Source: Paraspadella gotoi
Lineage: Eukaryota; Chaetognatha
Assembly: GCA_051294375.1 (NCBI GenBank)
Contig: CM119270.1
Location: 16,430,165-16,494,164, forward strand
Length of the DNA stretch: 64,000 nucleotides
Direction: 5' to 3'
In this document: in pieces, positions 43,760 through 54,429 of the stretch
Layout: each line of letters opens with the position of its first letter
Position numbering within the stretch: position 1 is the first letter of the stretch
The notes under the pieces: generated by a model
Databases searched by the model: none
Told to the model about the DNA's origin: nothing
What the model saw: only the letters and a program-made list of their open reading frames with translations
Position numbers and translations under genes: made by a program

Positions 43760-44810
43760 GAACTAAGAGTAGGAGAAAGGGGAACTGCCTTTCGATGCCA
43801 AAATACATGACGCTTCATTTTCTCTCTTTTTCCCGTTGTTATCGTGGTTTTTTGTGTTTTTTTTGTGTTTTTTTGTTGTTTTTTTTTCTAATTCTTTTTT
43901 TTTCATCCGTCTTTAATGACTTTTTTCTAATTTTTAAATGTTCTGATCTTTCGTTCTCATATTTATGTCTTGTATGTAATACGTGTGTAAAAAGTGAAAA
44001 GGTGAAAACGGTTTTGACGAGACTGACGACGATGACAACGACGACAATTACGACACCGAGAACGACAATGATGACACTGCCGTCTAGACTGACGATGCCG
44101 ACTACATTGTCAACCCGACTTTATTGACAAATAGTTTACTACGAACTACAAGACAAAGCACGAAATGAGAGGCGTTGCCACAACCAAGGGCTTAAGCCCG
44201 TAAACACGTTCCCATATTCGGAATAACGGCATCGATTACCAATTTGATAAAGATCGTAGAAAAAAAAAAGAATTTGCTTGGATTTTAGAGTTTAGACATC
44301 ACGAGGTCGACGACAACAATTTTCGTAACCAAAAATCATATGTTAAATTATGGTAATCTCCATGACGACGACGACGACGGAAAAGCCGACGATGAAGACG
44401 ACGACCACAATATTGACAAGGAATTCCAATACCGACAAAAACCAATAGAAGCGATGATGCATTCGCAAACGACGACGACAACAACCAACAACAACAACAA
44501 CAACAAGGCCCCTCGATCATCGCTCCTCTCTTCTCTCTAATGAATTTATGTATCGATGAAAAGAGAAGAAGAGGAGGAAAAAAATTCATTTCATTCATCG
44601 AATTCGATTTGATTCATTGATTTTTTAATTGGGTGAATCCCGATGCGGTCGAGGCGCCTCTTCTTCCTCTTCTTCCTCTTCTTCTTCCTCTTCCTTCTCC
44701 TCTTCCTCCTCAATTTGCTCGTCCCTTTTCTGGCCACAATTTCTCCATTCACAGTGATGCCTTTGTTAAATCATAAGTTCTTTGCATATTTCGTATGCAT
44801 TCAGTCATTC
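43760..44810. other. No gene seen; scattered GAC-rich patches
   Basis: 44020-44110 and 44362-44410 are degenerate GAC/ACG tracts, and 44470-44505 has ACAACA repeats. A CTTCTTCCT block lies at 44660-44710. None shows splice or start context of a gene. Confidence 0.5.
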
Positions 44811-44834
44811 ATTTGATCATTCATTCTTTTATTC

Positions 44835-44877
44835 ATTTATTCATTCATTCATTCATTCATTCATTCATTCATTCATT
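44835..44877. repeat. (ATTC)n microsatellite
   Basis: About eleven ATTC units. (GGA)n follows at 45296-45331. 44880-45290 and 45335-46100 hold nothing recognisable beyond purine-rich DNA at 45480-45770. Confidence 0.9.
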
Positions 44878-46101
44878 GTTTCATTCATTAAGTTAAATCC
44901 AAAACAGATACGGGACAACAGTCCATTTCTTTGCTTTATTTTTAAATAGTTTTTTTTTTTCCTCCCTTTTTTTTTCTCTCTTGATATTCCTTGGTCAGTG
45001 CGAAAAATATTCTAAAAGATTCAAAAAGATTTTACTTTTCACGGATTCCAAGGATCTCATTCACTACCGTCTCCAACAGCTGACACCCACAACTACCACC
45101 ACAGCACCCAGTCAACACATCACTATCACCCACCCAACTCCCCCACTCCGTTCCACCCAACTTACCACCCTTTTTACCCACCACCCTCCCCGTTCCACCC
45201 CACTGATCTACTTCTCGTCATCACCCCAATGATTGACGTTTCCCTCTTCTTCTTCAATTAAAGCGATGAGGCAATTTATGCCTTTATTTTCCAAGGAGGA
45301 GGAGGAGGAGGAGGAGGAGGAGGAGGAGGAGAAAAAAAGAAAAGAAAAAAGAAAAAAAGGTTGAAATAGTTTTAAAACCGAGAGCACATAGCGTGTTTAC
45401 TACAATAAGGATAATTATTAAGAAAATAATTTAAAAACAAGGAAAGAAAATGTCAAAAGTATTCATTTAAACTCAAAAGTTGAAGAAGAGAGAGAAAATG
45501 AGGATTAAAGAAAAAGAGGCGAAAGTAGGAGAGAAGAAAGAAGGTGAGAAGGAAAGAAAAGAAAGTGAAGCCGGAGGCGAAGTAATTGGGAGGAAGTCGG
45601 AGAATGGAGGTCAAGGAGAAAGAAAAGTGGAGAAAGAAAAGTGGAGGAAGAGAGGAAGAGAGGAAAGAGGGAGGGGAAATTAGGAACAGTCAAATGAACC
45701 GAGTTGAAAGAGGGAGGAAAAGGAGAGAAAATACGGAAAAAGGATAAGGAGAAAGAAAAGAGTGAGGTGAGAAACATTTGAGCTCGAAAAGGATAAATCG
45801 TAGACGAAAGGTTTTCGTGATTTTTTTTAATTAACGAAGATTTGCATATTAGAGTTCAAAAATATTCGGAATTTTTTTCAGGAATTCATGGATGTGATTG
45901 TGATATACTCTCAAACTTTTTTTACTTATTAACTGCTGTTATTTTTTAGTTATACAAAATAAAATGTTACTGATTGAACGTTATTGTAGTTTTCTATTTC
46001 AACATATGTACCTTTTTCAACGGAATTTATATTTTAGGCACTTGGACGCTGAATCATCCCCTTTGTCGTTCTCTTCATCTTTTTAATTCTTTTTTACGTT
46101 T

Positions 46102-46328
46102 CTTTCGTTTCTTTCCTTTCTCCAATTTTACTTTCCTCCCTCCCTCCTTTTTTTCTTTCGTTCCTTTCCTTTCTCCAATTTTACTTTCCTACCTCCCTCC
46201 TTTTTTTCTTTCCTCCTTTCCTCCCCATCACTTTCCTTCCTCCCTCCTTTTTTTCTTTCCTTTCTCCAATTTTACTTTCCTCCCTCCCTCCTTTTTTTCT
46301 TTCCTCCTTTCTTCCCAATCACTTTCCT
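46102..46328. repeat. About 55-60 bp pyrimidine minisatellite, four copies
   Basis: Blocks of CTTTCTCCAATTTTACTTTC, CTCCCTCCCTCC and TTTTTTTCTTTC recur four times, with one variant carrying CCATCACTTTCC instead. Degenerate tandem repeat. Confidence 0.8.
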
Positions 46329-46329
46329 C

Positions 46330-46560
46330 CATGCGTCCATCGAACGGCCCCGCCGACTCGGCCCTCCCATCGCCTTACATCGGCCCAGCCAATAATTCAC
46401 GCCGAATTACGTATCATATCCCGCGTATCACATCCCGCGTTACGCACCATAATTCGAACCATGAATGGCGGGCGAGGAATTGGCCGACGAGTCGCGCGGT
46501 TTTCGCCGCCAAAGTTGGGATCTGAGTCGATGAAATGTGGTCGACTACCATAGGTGATGT
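46330..46560. promoter_or_regulatory. CpG-rich patch with CCAAT and ATTGG boxes
   Basis: GCCCAGCCAATAATTC (46384-46399) and GGAATTGGCCGAC (46474-46486) are direct and inverted CCAAT boxes within 100 bp, among CpG-rich sequence. Three near copies of ATCAYATCCCGCGT sit at 46409-46441. Promoter character is inferred. No convincing exon follows. Confidence 0.3.
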
Positions 46561-46648
46561 TGCATACCAGCTTGACTTATCTGACATACTTAACAGAGAA
46601 AATTTACGGAACTGTCAGCGGACATGCGTTGCCGACAGAACTAGAATG

Positions 46649-46654
46649 TGAGAG

Positions 46655-46721
<67 letters not shown>

Positions 46722-46735
46722 AGAGGAGAGAGAGA
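46649..46735. repeat. (GA)n microsatellite
   Basis: GA tract with AGG and AAG interruptions. 46740-47105 contains (GAAA)n at 46795-46820 and nothing else recognised. Confidence 0.9.
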
Positions 46736-46791
46736 AGCTGCAGGAGGATGGAATCGCGGTCAGAATTTGAAGAGGTTCGAAATCAAGGAAG

Positions 46792-46822
<31 letters not shown>

Positions 46823-47107
46823 AAAAGATTTATTTTTTGTATATATTTTTATTATCCTTACTAATTATTTCTTCGCTGTTTAATTATTTCATTTCTTAAC
46901 CTTTCTATTTGACTTCTCTTTTTTCTGTTCCTCTCTTCCCTCTTCTCTCTCCTCTGGGCATGAGCGAATTAGAGTATCGGTTTTTCTTGTCTTCGTCTGC
47001 TTAAGAAACGAAGTGAAAGAAACTTTGCTCGTCGGTCTCTGGACGTCTCGACATGAAAAGCAGGAAAGACAGGGAAAAAGAGAAAAAACATCGAATGCTA
47101 GGAATAG

Positions 47108-47362
47108 GTCAAAAGCAGGGGAATTTACTTAAACACGCTAAGGAATGCCATTGGAGACCTGGTAGTCGGGCATAGCAACAGGTTCACGCCGCCTATAAGC
47201 ATAACATTTTCAGTCGTGACCCACGTCCCACGGGCTCGTTGAATACGAAAACGGAAACTCTCAAGCCTGGTTCCAAGTCCAGGACCCGTTTCATGGCTGC
47301 TAGAGGGGGTTAAAGAAGTTGCAGATAGCCCACTTAGCGCCTTATCCACAGCCATGTTAATG
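47108..47362 (-). repeat. Interspersed repeat family R2, copy 2
   Basis: In reverse complement this matches 15230-15436: GGATAAGGCGCTAAGTGGGC, ACTTGGAACCAGGCTTGAGA and ATTGGCGGCGTGAAC-like ends. It is about 50 bp longer and keeps an open frame of 80 codons on the - strand, but a polyprotein motif is not recognisable. Two dispersed copies in opposite orientation indicate a mobile-element family. Confidence 0.75.
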
Positions 47363-47485
47363 TCTAATGATATCATTGGATTAAATTAGATTAGGTTGTC
47401 CCATTAATGAAAGAATTAATACTATCTTTTGACTTAATAATCTTACGTCAATATCACCGCTATGAATATGTTTTACACACAAATA

Positions 47486-47590
47486 CTCTCTCTCTCTCTT
47501 CTCTCTCTCTCTATCTCTCTCTCTCTCTCATCTCCTCTCTCTCTCTCTCATCTCTCTCTCTCTCTCTCTGCTAGATCTCTCTCACGGCTC
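47486..47590. repeat. (TC)n microsatellite
   Basis: Interrupted CT tract. Confidence 0.88.
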
Positions 47591-47679
47591 TTCTTCTTTC
47601 GGTGCTCTCTACTTTCCTCGCCCAGCGGCATACCTCGTTCTGTCTCGCTCTCAGTCATCCACGACGTCTGTCAAGCGCG

Positions 47680-47945
47680 ATCCGTCAAGATCGCCCGACG
47701 TGCGCTCGTTTGATGTCGTTGCGCCCAAGACGTGCGCTCATTCGAAGTCTCGGGCGCACGTGAAGACATGGAGCGCTCCGTTGACACGTGGCGCCTTCGA
47801 CGCCGAGGGAATACGAGCGTCTCTGTCTCACGCGCGCCGTCTCTACGTGGACGACGCCGTTCGGTCACTGATAGAGACGGCATTGGGGCGACTTTTTCGA
47901 TTATTTCAAAAATGAAATTGTTTGGGACTTGGCCCTTCATATAAT
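47680..47945. promoter_or_regulatory. CpG-rich patch with duplicated GACGTGCGCTC motif
   Basis: GACGTGCGCTCGTTTGATGTC (in parts) at about 47698 is followed by GACGTGCGCTCATTCGAAGTC at 47731, a near-direct repeat 33 bp apart. GCGCACGTGAAG and GACACGTGGCGCC add two CACGTG E-boxes. Open frames exist on both strands but without family resemblance. Could be a promoter or an unannotated exon. Confidence 0.3.
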
Positions 47946-49090
47946 CACTGATCAGTGATCACGTATCAGTCGTCTTGAAGCTTCAGGGCTCCTATAAATG
48001 AATATACACAAACGCAAACGTTAATTCATCACTTTGATAAAAGATTTTATCAGGGGTGTACAAACTATTTTAAGCCCGCGTTTAATCATTAATAAAAAAA
48101 ACAGTTAAATCCGAGTTTATCAAAATTTAATCACATCCACCTAATGTCCGATGCGATTTCTTTTTTTTAATGAAGTTTTTTTTCATATTTCTTTACTTAC
48201 CGAAATTTTTTTCCCTTTTTAGAAGGCTTACCTTTTTAGGACTGCAATATTAAAATGAGATTAATAACCAATGATGGCTTAAAGATTCTATCTGTAGACG
48301 CGAAATACATGAATGCCTACAATACTGAGAAGCCTAAATTAAAATAATTGTCAACGTTATAACTATAGGACGTACGAATGTATAAACAAACCGACGGATG
48401 GTTCATGGTTATTGATGCAATCGGTAGTCGTGCGATGATCGCCCATGAAAGTACACGTCTCCTTCGGCAGAATTCAAATGGCAGAGAAAAGCGTCGTCGT
48501 CGTCGTTGTAGTCGTCGTCATCGTCGTCGTCTTCGCGGTTATGATCTTTTCTTCTTCCCTCAAAAATCTTTCTCACAAAATTGAAGATTCATCTCATTGT
48601 CTTCTTCCTTTCTGTTAATTCTTTCTTTTTTTTCATATTCACATTATGATGGTTTCATTAGTTCATTTATTTTTTTATTGTCGTATAATACTTACAAGAA
48701 TATTGGTCCTCGGCTTTGCATTCCTGGAGGTCATCGTCTACGCCGCCGTCGTCGTTGTCGTCGTCGTCTTCGTCGTCTTCGTTGTCGTCGTCGTCTTTGT
48801 CGTCGTCTTCGTTTTAGTCTTCTTTTCTTTTCTCATTCTTCTCATCAGAAACGCCTCCTCCATATTTTCGGTGCTCTTTACTATTTCTTCCGTGGAATAT
48901 TCTCATCATCTCTCTCTCTGAGAGAGAGAGGAGAGGAGAGAGGAGAACTGCACGAGAGNNNNNNNNNNNNNNNNNNNNNNNNNNNNNNNNNNNNNNNNNN
49001 NNNNNNNNNNNNNNNNNNNNNNNNNNNNNNNNNNNNNNNNNNNNNNNNNNNNNNNNNNNNNNNNNNNNNNNNNNNNNNNNNNNNNNCTTT
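47946..49090. other. No gene seen; (GTC)n-rich patches
   Basis: AT-rich from 47946 to 48480. (CGT)n arrays lie at 48496-48532 and 48746-48815. The hydrophobic poly-Val frame at 48730-48820 is a translation of GTC repeats. A 128-bp gap follows at 48959-49086. Confidence 0.55.
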
Positions 49091-49620
49091 CAAAATTCAC
49101 ACGCCGAACGTCTTTTTTTGTGATTCACGGCGTGAGTCTTCGCTTTCGTCACATTCACCGCATTCGGGGCGCCGTCTCCTCGCATTCACCAATTTGCGTT
49201 TCACTTCACGCATCTTTCTCTCTTTTTCTTTTCTTTCAGCCTTTTTTTCCTTTTTTTTCCTTCATTTTTATGTGAAGTTTACGCGGTTTCGGTTTTCAAT
49301 TCACGAATTCGGGTTTTCGCTCGAGTGAAAAGAAAATCGCGACGAAAACTTTTCTTTTCTTTTTTTTTTTTGTGACATTCTGAATCACGACGCCTTTATT
49401 TTTTCAAATCGTGATTCTTGAGACTCAAGTCACTCGTAAACACGGACCGACCGACCGACAGACCATCAGTAAAAAATTGAGGCGTAACCGAAATCGCAGA
49501 AGACCTAACCAAATGATAGCAATAACATCAAGTTATACCGAGCCCAATAAATAAACTTTAAAGTTTAATCTAAAAGTAAATAAATCTACTAAATGTTTTT
49601 CGGGGTCTAAACGATAATTT
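49091..49620. other. No gene seen
   Basis: Moderately CpG-rich to about 49210, with TTCACGG/ATTCACC motifs recurring (49123, 49151, 49184, 49301). Then T-rich and ordinary sequence. Confidence 0.45.
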
Positions 49621-50305
49621 TAAAATTCATTCGCGCTTCTCTCTTTCCTCACTCCTCCTCCTCTTCCTCATCCACTCCCTCTCTCTCGCGCAATTTCCAC
49701 GTCGCACCTCAAATTATTTATTCTTTTTTTTTTCCTCAAAAAAATAAATTGGCGCGTTAATCAGATTTTTCTCCGATCACCCATCTCATCTCGAATTCCT
49801 CCCTCCTTCTCATCCTCCTGCTCTTCCTCCTCGGCTCCAACTAGCACGCGCTCCTCCTCGCCTCTCCTCTTGCGTTCCAAGGAGAGAGAGAGACAGGCGG
49901 AGGTTAGAGAGAGGGGAGAAGGGAGAAGAGAGAGAGAGAGGAGAGAGAGAGAGATGACGGACAGAGAGAGAGAGATAGAGAGAGAGAGAAGAGATGACGG
50001 AAGAGGACAGGAGAGAGGAGAGAGAGAGATGAGGAGACGAAGAGAGACGAGGAGAGGAGAGTTCATGGTTGCTACGTTTGCCGTCCGATTCCATCCTTCG
50101 CTCATTACAATTTTTCCGCTTCTCTCGCTCTCCGTCCCTCCTCCTCCTCCTCTCCCCCGGCGATTATAAAATACCGTTCCTCCGCGGCTCACGTGCGCTT
50201 CCCGTTTCCGCCGGACGAGGGCGTGATCTCCGTTCTCGACACGCGCTCGCCCGCGCTCGACGTCCGCCCGCGCGTCGCCCGGGGTTTTTTTTCTCTCGGC
50301 ACGCG

Positions 50306-50341
<36 letters not shown>

Positions 50342-50354
50342 TCTCTCTCTCTCT

Positions 50355-50404
<50 letters not shown>

Positions 50405-51107
50405 ACTGCGCGCGTTTCTTTCCCTCCGCGCAAAGAATTCTCCGGGGCGGTCGAGAGAGAGATGGATGAGAGACGGACAGAGAGACAGAGGAGGGATGGC
50501 GTGGAGCACGATTTCTTCTTCTTTAGTCGCTCGCATCGTCGACGTTGGTTTTTCCGATATCGTTCAAAACTGACGACGATTGAATTCGAGAGCGCATCGA
50601 CAACGCTGACGACGTTGTCCCCAGTCTCTTTACGTTCATTGCCTTTTATCGCCGCCGACATCGCCAGCGTTCCTAAATCGCCCTGGTACATCGGACTTCC
50701 ACCAATCACTAATGTCTTTTGTTTAATTGTCCGATTCAGCATTGGATATACATAAGTATTTAGTTTTTTCCAGGAGGAAACAACAGAAATCATCGGAACT
50801 TCTAACATTTTAGCGAGAGCTTTTGAATCTAGTCGCTGTATTCTCTTCGCTTTAATAAAAATTATAGCTATCGTCTCTGGTTAGTTCTATGTCTCTTACT
50901 TTACTGCCTATCTTTGCGTCTTTAAAACCACTATACAGTATCCACTCAATAGACTAAGAGTCTATGTATCATTCTATGTTTCTATCTCGTCGACTTTGAA
51001 CAAGTTTCTCTCTTGACCAAACCTATCTCACCAAAACAGCGTTGAACTTTTGCAATTCACGGACTTACGTACTAAAATATCGCATTTTAATCATTTTTGA
51101 CGTAACC

Positions 51108-51276
51108 ACAAAAAAAAAACGAAAGCGCGTAACATTGAGTAACATAAAAAGGAAACCGCGTATCATTTCGTAATAAAAAAAGGAAAGCGCGTATCATTGC
51201 GTAACAAAAAAAGGAAACCGCGTATCATTACGTAACAAAAAAAGGAAACCGCGTATCATTGCGTAACAAAAAAAAA
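51108..51276. repeat. 31-bp minisatellite with a TTRCGTAA core
   Basis: Five tandem copies of a unit containing AAAAAGGAAACCGCG and TATCATTGCGTAAC (period 31-32 bp). The 51227-51236 copy reads ATTACGTAAC, a perfect RTTAYGTAAY PAR-bZIP consensus; the others are ATTGCGTAAC or ATTTCGTAAT. Copy 2 of the segmental duplication retains about three degenerate units at 58990-59095. Confidence 0.85.
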
Positions 51277-52307
51277 CCCACCCCGATCAACGACAACAGA
51301 AACGAAACAAACAAATGACGCCGTCTTTTCATGTCATTCTTGACGCCGAAATAATCGTCATCTCCAACGACGCCGTAGGACGACGCCGCCTTTTATCGCT
51401 GTCGCCGCCGCCGCTGCCGCCAGCGGTTGACGTCGCGGTTGAATGCGAATGGCGCTCGTTTTGGGCGGCGTCTTTTTTTCGGCGACGCGAGTCGCGTCTC
51501 TGCGTCTCCTTCAGCGGCGCCTCATTATTATTTCCGGGTGACGAATCGAATGACGTCGACGACGACGACGACGACGACGATGGAGACGACGACGAAGACT
51601 ACGACGACGACGCTATACTCCCTCCGCCGAATTGATAACGAGATGATCTTTCAAAACTGACAGCACTGCCACAGTACGAATAGACAAAATCTCTGCCATG
51701 TTTAAATTCTGCGATTCTATTTTATTAGTCTTTTAAAAAAAGCATATAACACATTAAACATACTAATCAGTAATCACTCTTCTTTCTCTTCAGGTTACTC
51801 CACGACAAAATGTAAAGCGTCATGGGAATCCTGTGAAACTTTCGCCGCAACTTGCCACAACAACCAATCTTGCCGCAAATATTAAACTTCTCACTCGAGT
51901 TTCTTTTACAGCAATTTTCTCCTCCTCGATTTGCTTCAAATTTTCAACGAAAGACTTCGACTTCCTCATCAATCGTGTTTTGATCGCAGCATTTCCTGCC
52001 GCAAATAAGGATATAACAGCATTTGCAGCAATCTTGTCGCTGGCCACTCACCTTCGCCAACGTCTCCACGAATCACTCATTTCCGTCATGGAATTTCCGG
52101 CGAAATTTCGGCATCATTGACCGGAAGTGAGGGCGGATCGATTGACGTTGACGCCGGAATTCGGAGAAAGGAGAAGGAAGAGGAGGAAGAGTCAAAAGAT
52201 CGAAGCGCCTCAGTCCGTCCATTTATTAATTAATATATAAAATAAGAAACGAGAAAAATACTTTTTTGTGTCGTTGTAGTTGTCTATTCTAGCGAACGTA
52301 CAATCTA

Positions 52308-52315
52308 TCACGTGA
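52308..52315. promoter_or_regulatory. Isolated TCACGTGA E-box
   Basis: A perfect TCACGTGA near the end of SD1 copy 1. The matching position in copy 2 has lost it (AATCATCAGAAC). Single occurrences are expected by chance at low rate, so function is uncertain. Confidence 0.2.
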
Positions 52316-52781
52316 CTCGGTTCTTCCGTTCGGACTAGGCCGACGTCCTACTACGAAAAAAAAAACATAAACAAAAAATATAGTATAGTAACTAAAAAGT
52401 AAAAAAAAAAAAAGAAAGAAAATAAATACACAAAAGACAACCGTTTTTGAGCGAAGGTAACAAAGAATCCGAAAAGAAATCGAGAACGACTGCAGTAAAT
52501 TTGGGTCCGACTCAGAAATATTCGTAAAACTACGGAAATACGGAGAAAATCGAACTCAGATATCGGAAACCCAAAAAAAAAAAAAAAAAACAGAAAGAAA
52601 TAACGATAATTTGAAGAAAAATATCGAAAGAGCGAAAACTTGAAGCCTTCGGTTCAGCTGATTTCATCATCGACGAAAGTTCGACACGAACTTCGGTTGA
52701 GATGACAACCATGTCTAACTCACTTTATTGGCATCATCCAGGTGAGTCAATTTTTAAGAATCCACAAATAATTTTGTTAAC

Positions 52782-52850
52782 GCATGAAGAAGAGGCTTGT
52801 ATGTAAGCCTGAAAACATGTACGTTTTTTACAATAAAGTCGTTTGTAGAA
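52782..52850 (+). mobile_element. Second hammerhead-like/Penelope-like end, degenerate
   Basis: CGCATGAAGAAGAGGCTTGT then ATGTAAGCCTGAAAACATGT resembles the motif at 18435: AGGCTT/AAGCCT forms a perfect 6-bp stem II and is followed by GAAAACATGT. The CTGATGA core has decayed to CATGAAGA. It lies just outside the end of SD1 copy 1. Confidence 0.35.
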
Positions 52851-52899
52851 AAATATTAAAAACGTTCGTTTTCCGATACGCAATCACAACGAAAGAGAA

Positions 52900-54130
52900 G
52901 TGAAATCATAGAAGAAATAATGATTTTAATAAAGAAAAATTAATTACAAATAAACTATTAAAGATAGGAATAATGGTCTACTGCGACTCAAACGAAAGTA
53001 CATTAGTTTGCATAGATTATGGACTGACTGCATCGTATTCATGTTTTTAAAAAATTGTTAAACCATTTTTTAAATTTTTTTTATTTCTATCATTTATTGA
53101 TTTTTATAGCTAATTTTAATATCAGTTAATATTTAAAAAATGTCATTAAGGAAAAAATTTGGCACTTACCCTGCTTTTTTGCTTGTAGCGCCAAAGGCTC
53201 CGGGAAACGTATCCGGGACATCTCATTGTCTATGCTTGCATTCCCATGCCGAGTAAAATCGAATGTAAAACATGGAACCGTGTTACATTGTTAAGTTGCA
53301 TTGCTGGACCAAATAAGCTAATTAATTGCGACCCAAATACTTCGCAATTGCTCTACCAAGTTATCTAGAGTCTGACCAAATTAGGAACTGTTTGACCCTA
53401 ATTACAGAAAATTATACCCATCTATATAGACGCACGATTGATCCACTTTTTTATACGCGTGTTTGTACAGTTTGTGATCAACATCTAGTCGCAATTGGAT
53501 ATCCAATTATGCTTTAGTCCTGTCCTCCTAAGATTTATGCGCGTCTCGATTGAATTATGGCAAATGCACTCTTTAAAGTTATTCTTGAAAGATTTATTCC
53601 AATTTTTCAATTATGGCTATTTATATCCCATTTGTCCTATTATTATTTAATTCAGTGTTACCCAATATTTATAAAAGATTTAGAACAATTTATTCAACAG
53701 ACTGGGTCTATACCACTGAGTGAAGTCGAGTAACTTAACATTCATAAACATAAAAATTACCCAAATTATGAAGCAGTTTAACCAAATTAGTAGAAAGTTT
53801 TACCAGAATCTATCAAAAGATGTGGCAATTAAATAATATATCAGATTGATTCTACTTTATTGTCAGTTGACAATTTATGTCTATTCTGCAATGTATAATT
53901 TATTTGCAAGCGTGACCAAAGTTGGTTATTACGTATAGACAGCTATTAGTTCAGTGACTTGATAAATGCTGAAGTGAACAATATTATTTTTTTTTTTATA
54001 TGTTTATTGCTCAATGAAAGATTGAAAATAGAAAATAGATAGGAGAAAGAGAGAAAAGGAAGAGAACGAGGAGGAAAGACAGCGCAAAGAGGTACGAGTA
54101 GATAGGATAATGATCAGCTGATGATAGGAG
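52900..54130. other. AT-rich, no gene seen
   Basis: Single-copy-looking AT-rich DNA with short open frames only (longest 63 codons at 53326-53517). No recognised domain or repeat. Confidence 0.5.
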
Positions 54131-54400
54131 GAAAGGAGCGCTTCGCACGGGGCTAGAGAAAATTGCGCCCCCCCTGGGGTAGCCCCAGGGAGAAAGGTTT
54201 TTCTAGAGCACCCAGGAGGGATTCCCCCTGAGAGGATGCGCGCCCTTGGGGCTTCCAAAAAAGAGGCTACCAGCGGGGCGCGACGCCCCCATGGCGGTCA
54301 AGGATATTGCCTGCCCCTCGGGGCGCGCCTCGCCGGAGCCACCCCGCGGAGGCGCGTCGCCCAGCACCGCCCCGCGAAGGGAAGCGATTCTGAAGGATGA
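54130..54400. other. Isolated GC-rich island of short hairpins
   Basis: About 270 bp of very GC-rich DNA in AT-rich surroundings, with many small inverted repeats: CCCTGGGGTAGCCCCAGGG, CCCTTGGGGC, CCCCTCGGGG, GCCCCGCGAAGGG. Overlapping frames on both strands are open but have no family resemblance. Such palindrome-rich GC clusters resemble those of some algal and fungal organelle genomes, or a very GC-biased prokaryote, rather than this host DNA. Origin unknown. Confidence 0.55.
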
Positions 54401-54429
54401 CATACTTGGCTTCTTCACACCACTTTCCC

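Larger units (their letters stand above)
50060..52745. repeat. Segmental duplication SD1, copy 1 (about 2.7 kb)
   Basis: Collinear with 57925-60490 in the same orientation, 7.9 kb downstream. Shared landmarks in order: ATTCATCCTTCGC-like start, CpG-rich stretch, (TC)n at 50310-50405, a GACGACG patch, AACAAGTTTCTCTCTTGACC, a 31-bp minisatellite, ATGGCGCTCGT, a (GAC)n array, GTCATGGAATTTCCGGCGAA and AACAAAGAATCCGAAAAG. The copies differ mainly by small deletions in copy 2. No frame is conserved between them, so I regard the unit as noncoding. Confidence 0.88.

Noticed and set aside
42817-43766. Chain of hydrophobic open frames resembling a repeated membrane protein
   Set aside because: The 44-bp minisatellite is not a multiple of three, so frames change at every unit. 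Not a protein.
50069-50808. 200-codon frames on both strands in SD1 copy 1
   Set aside because: Centre is (TC)n; the frames are not conserved in SD1 copy 2 (57829-58533 differs in frame and length).
53150-53530. Possible RNA gene near GCGCCAAAGGCTCCGGGAAAC
   Set aside because: No foldable tRNA or known small RNA structure recognised; left as unannotated.
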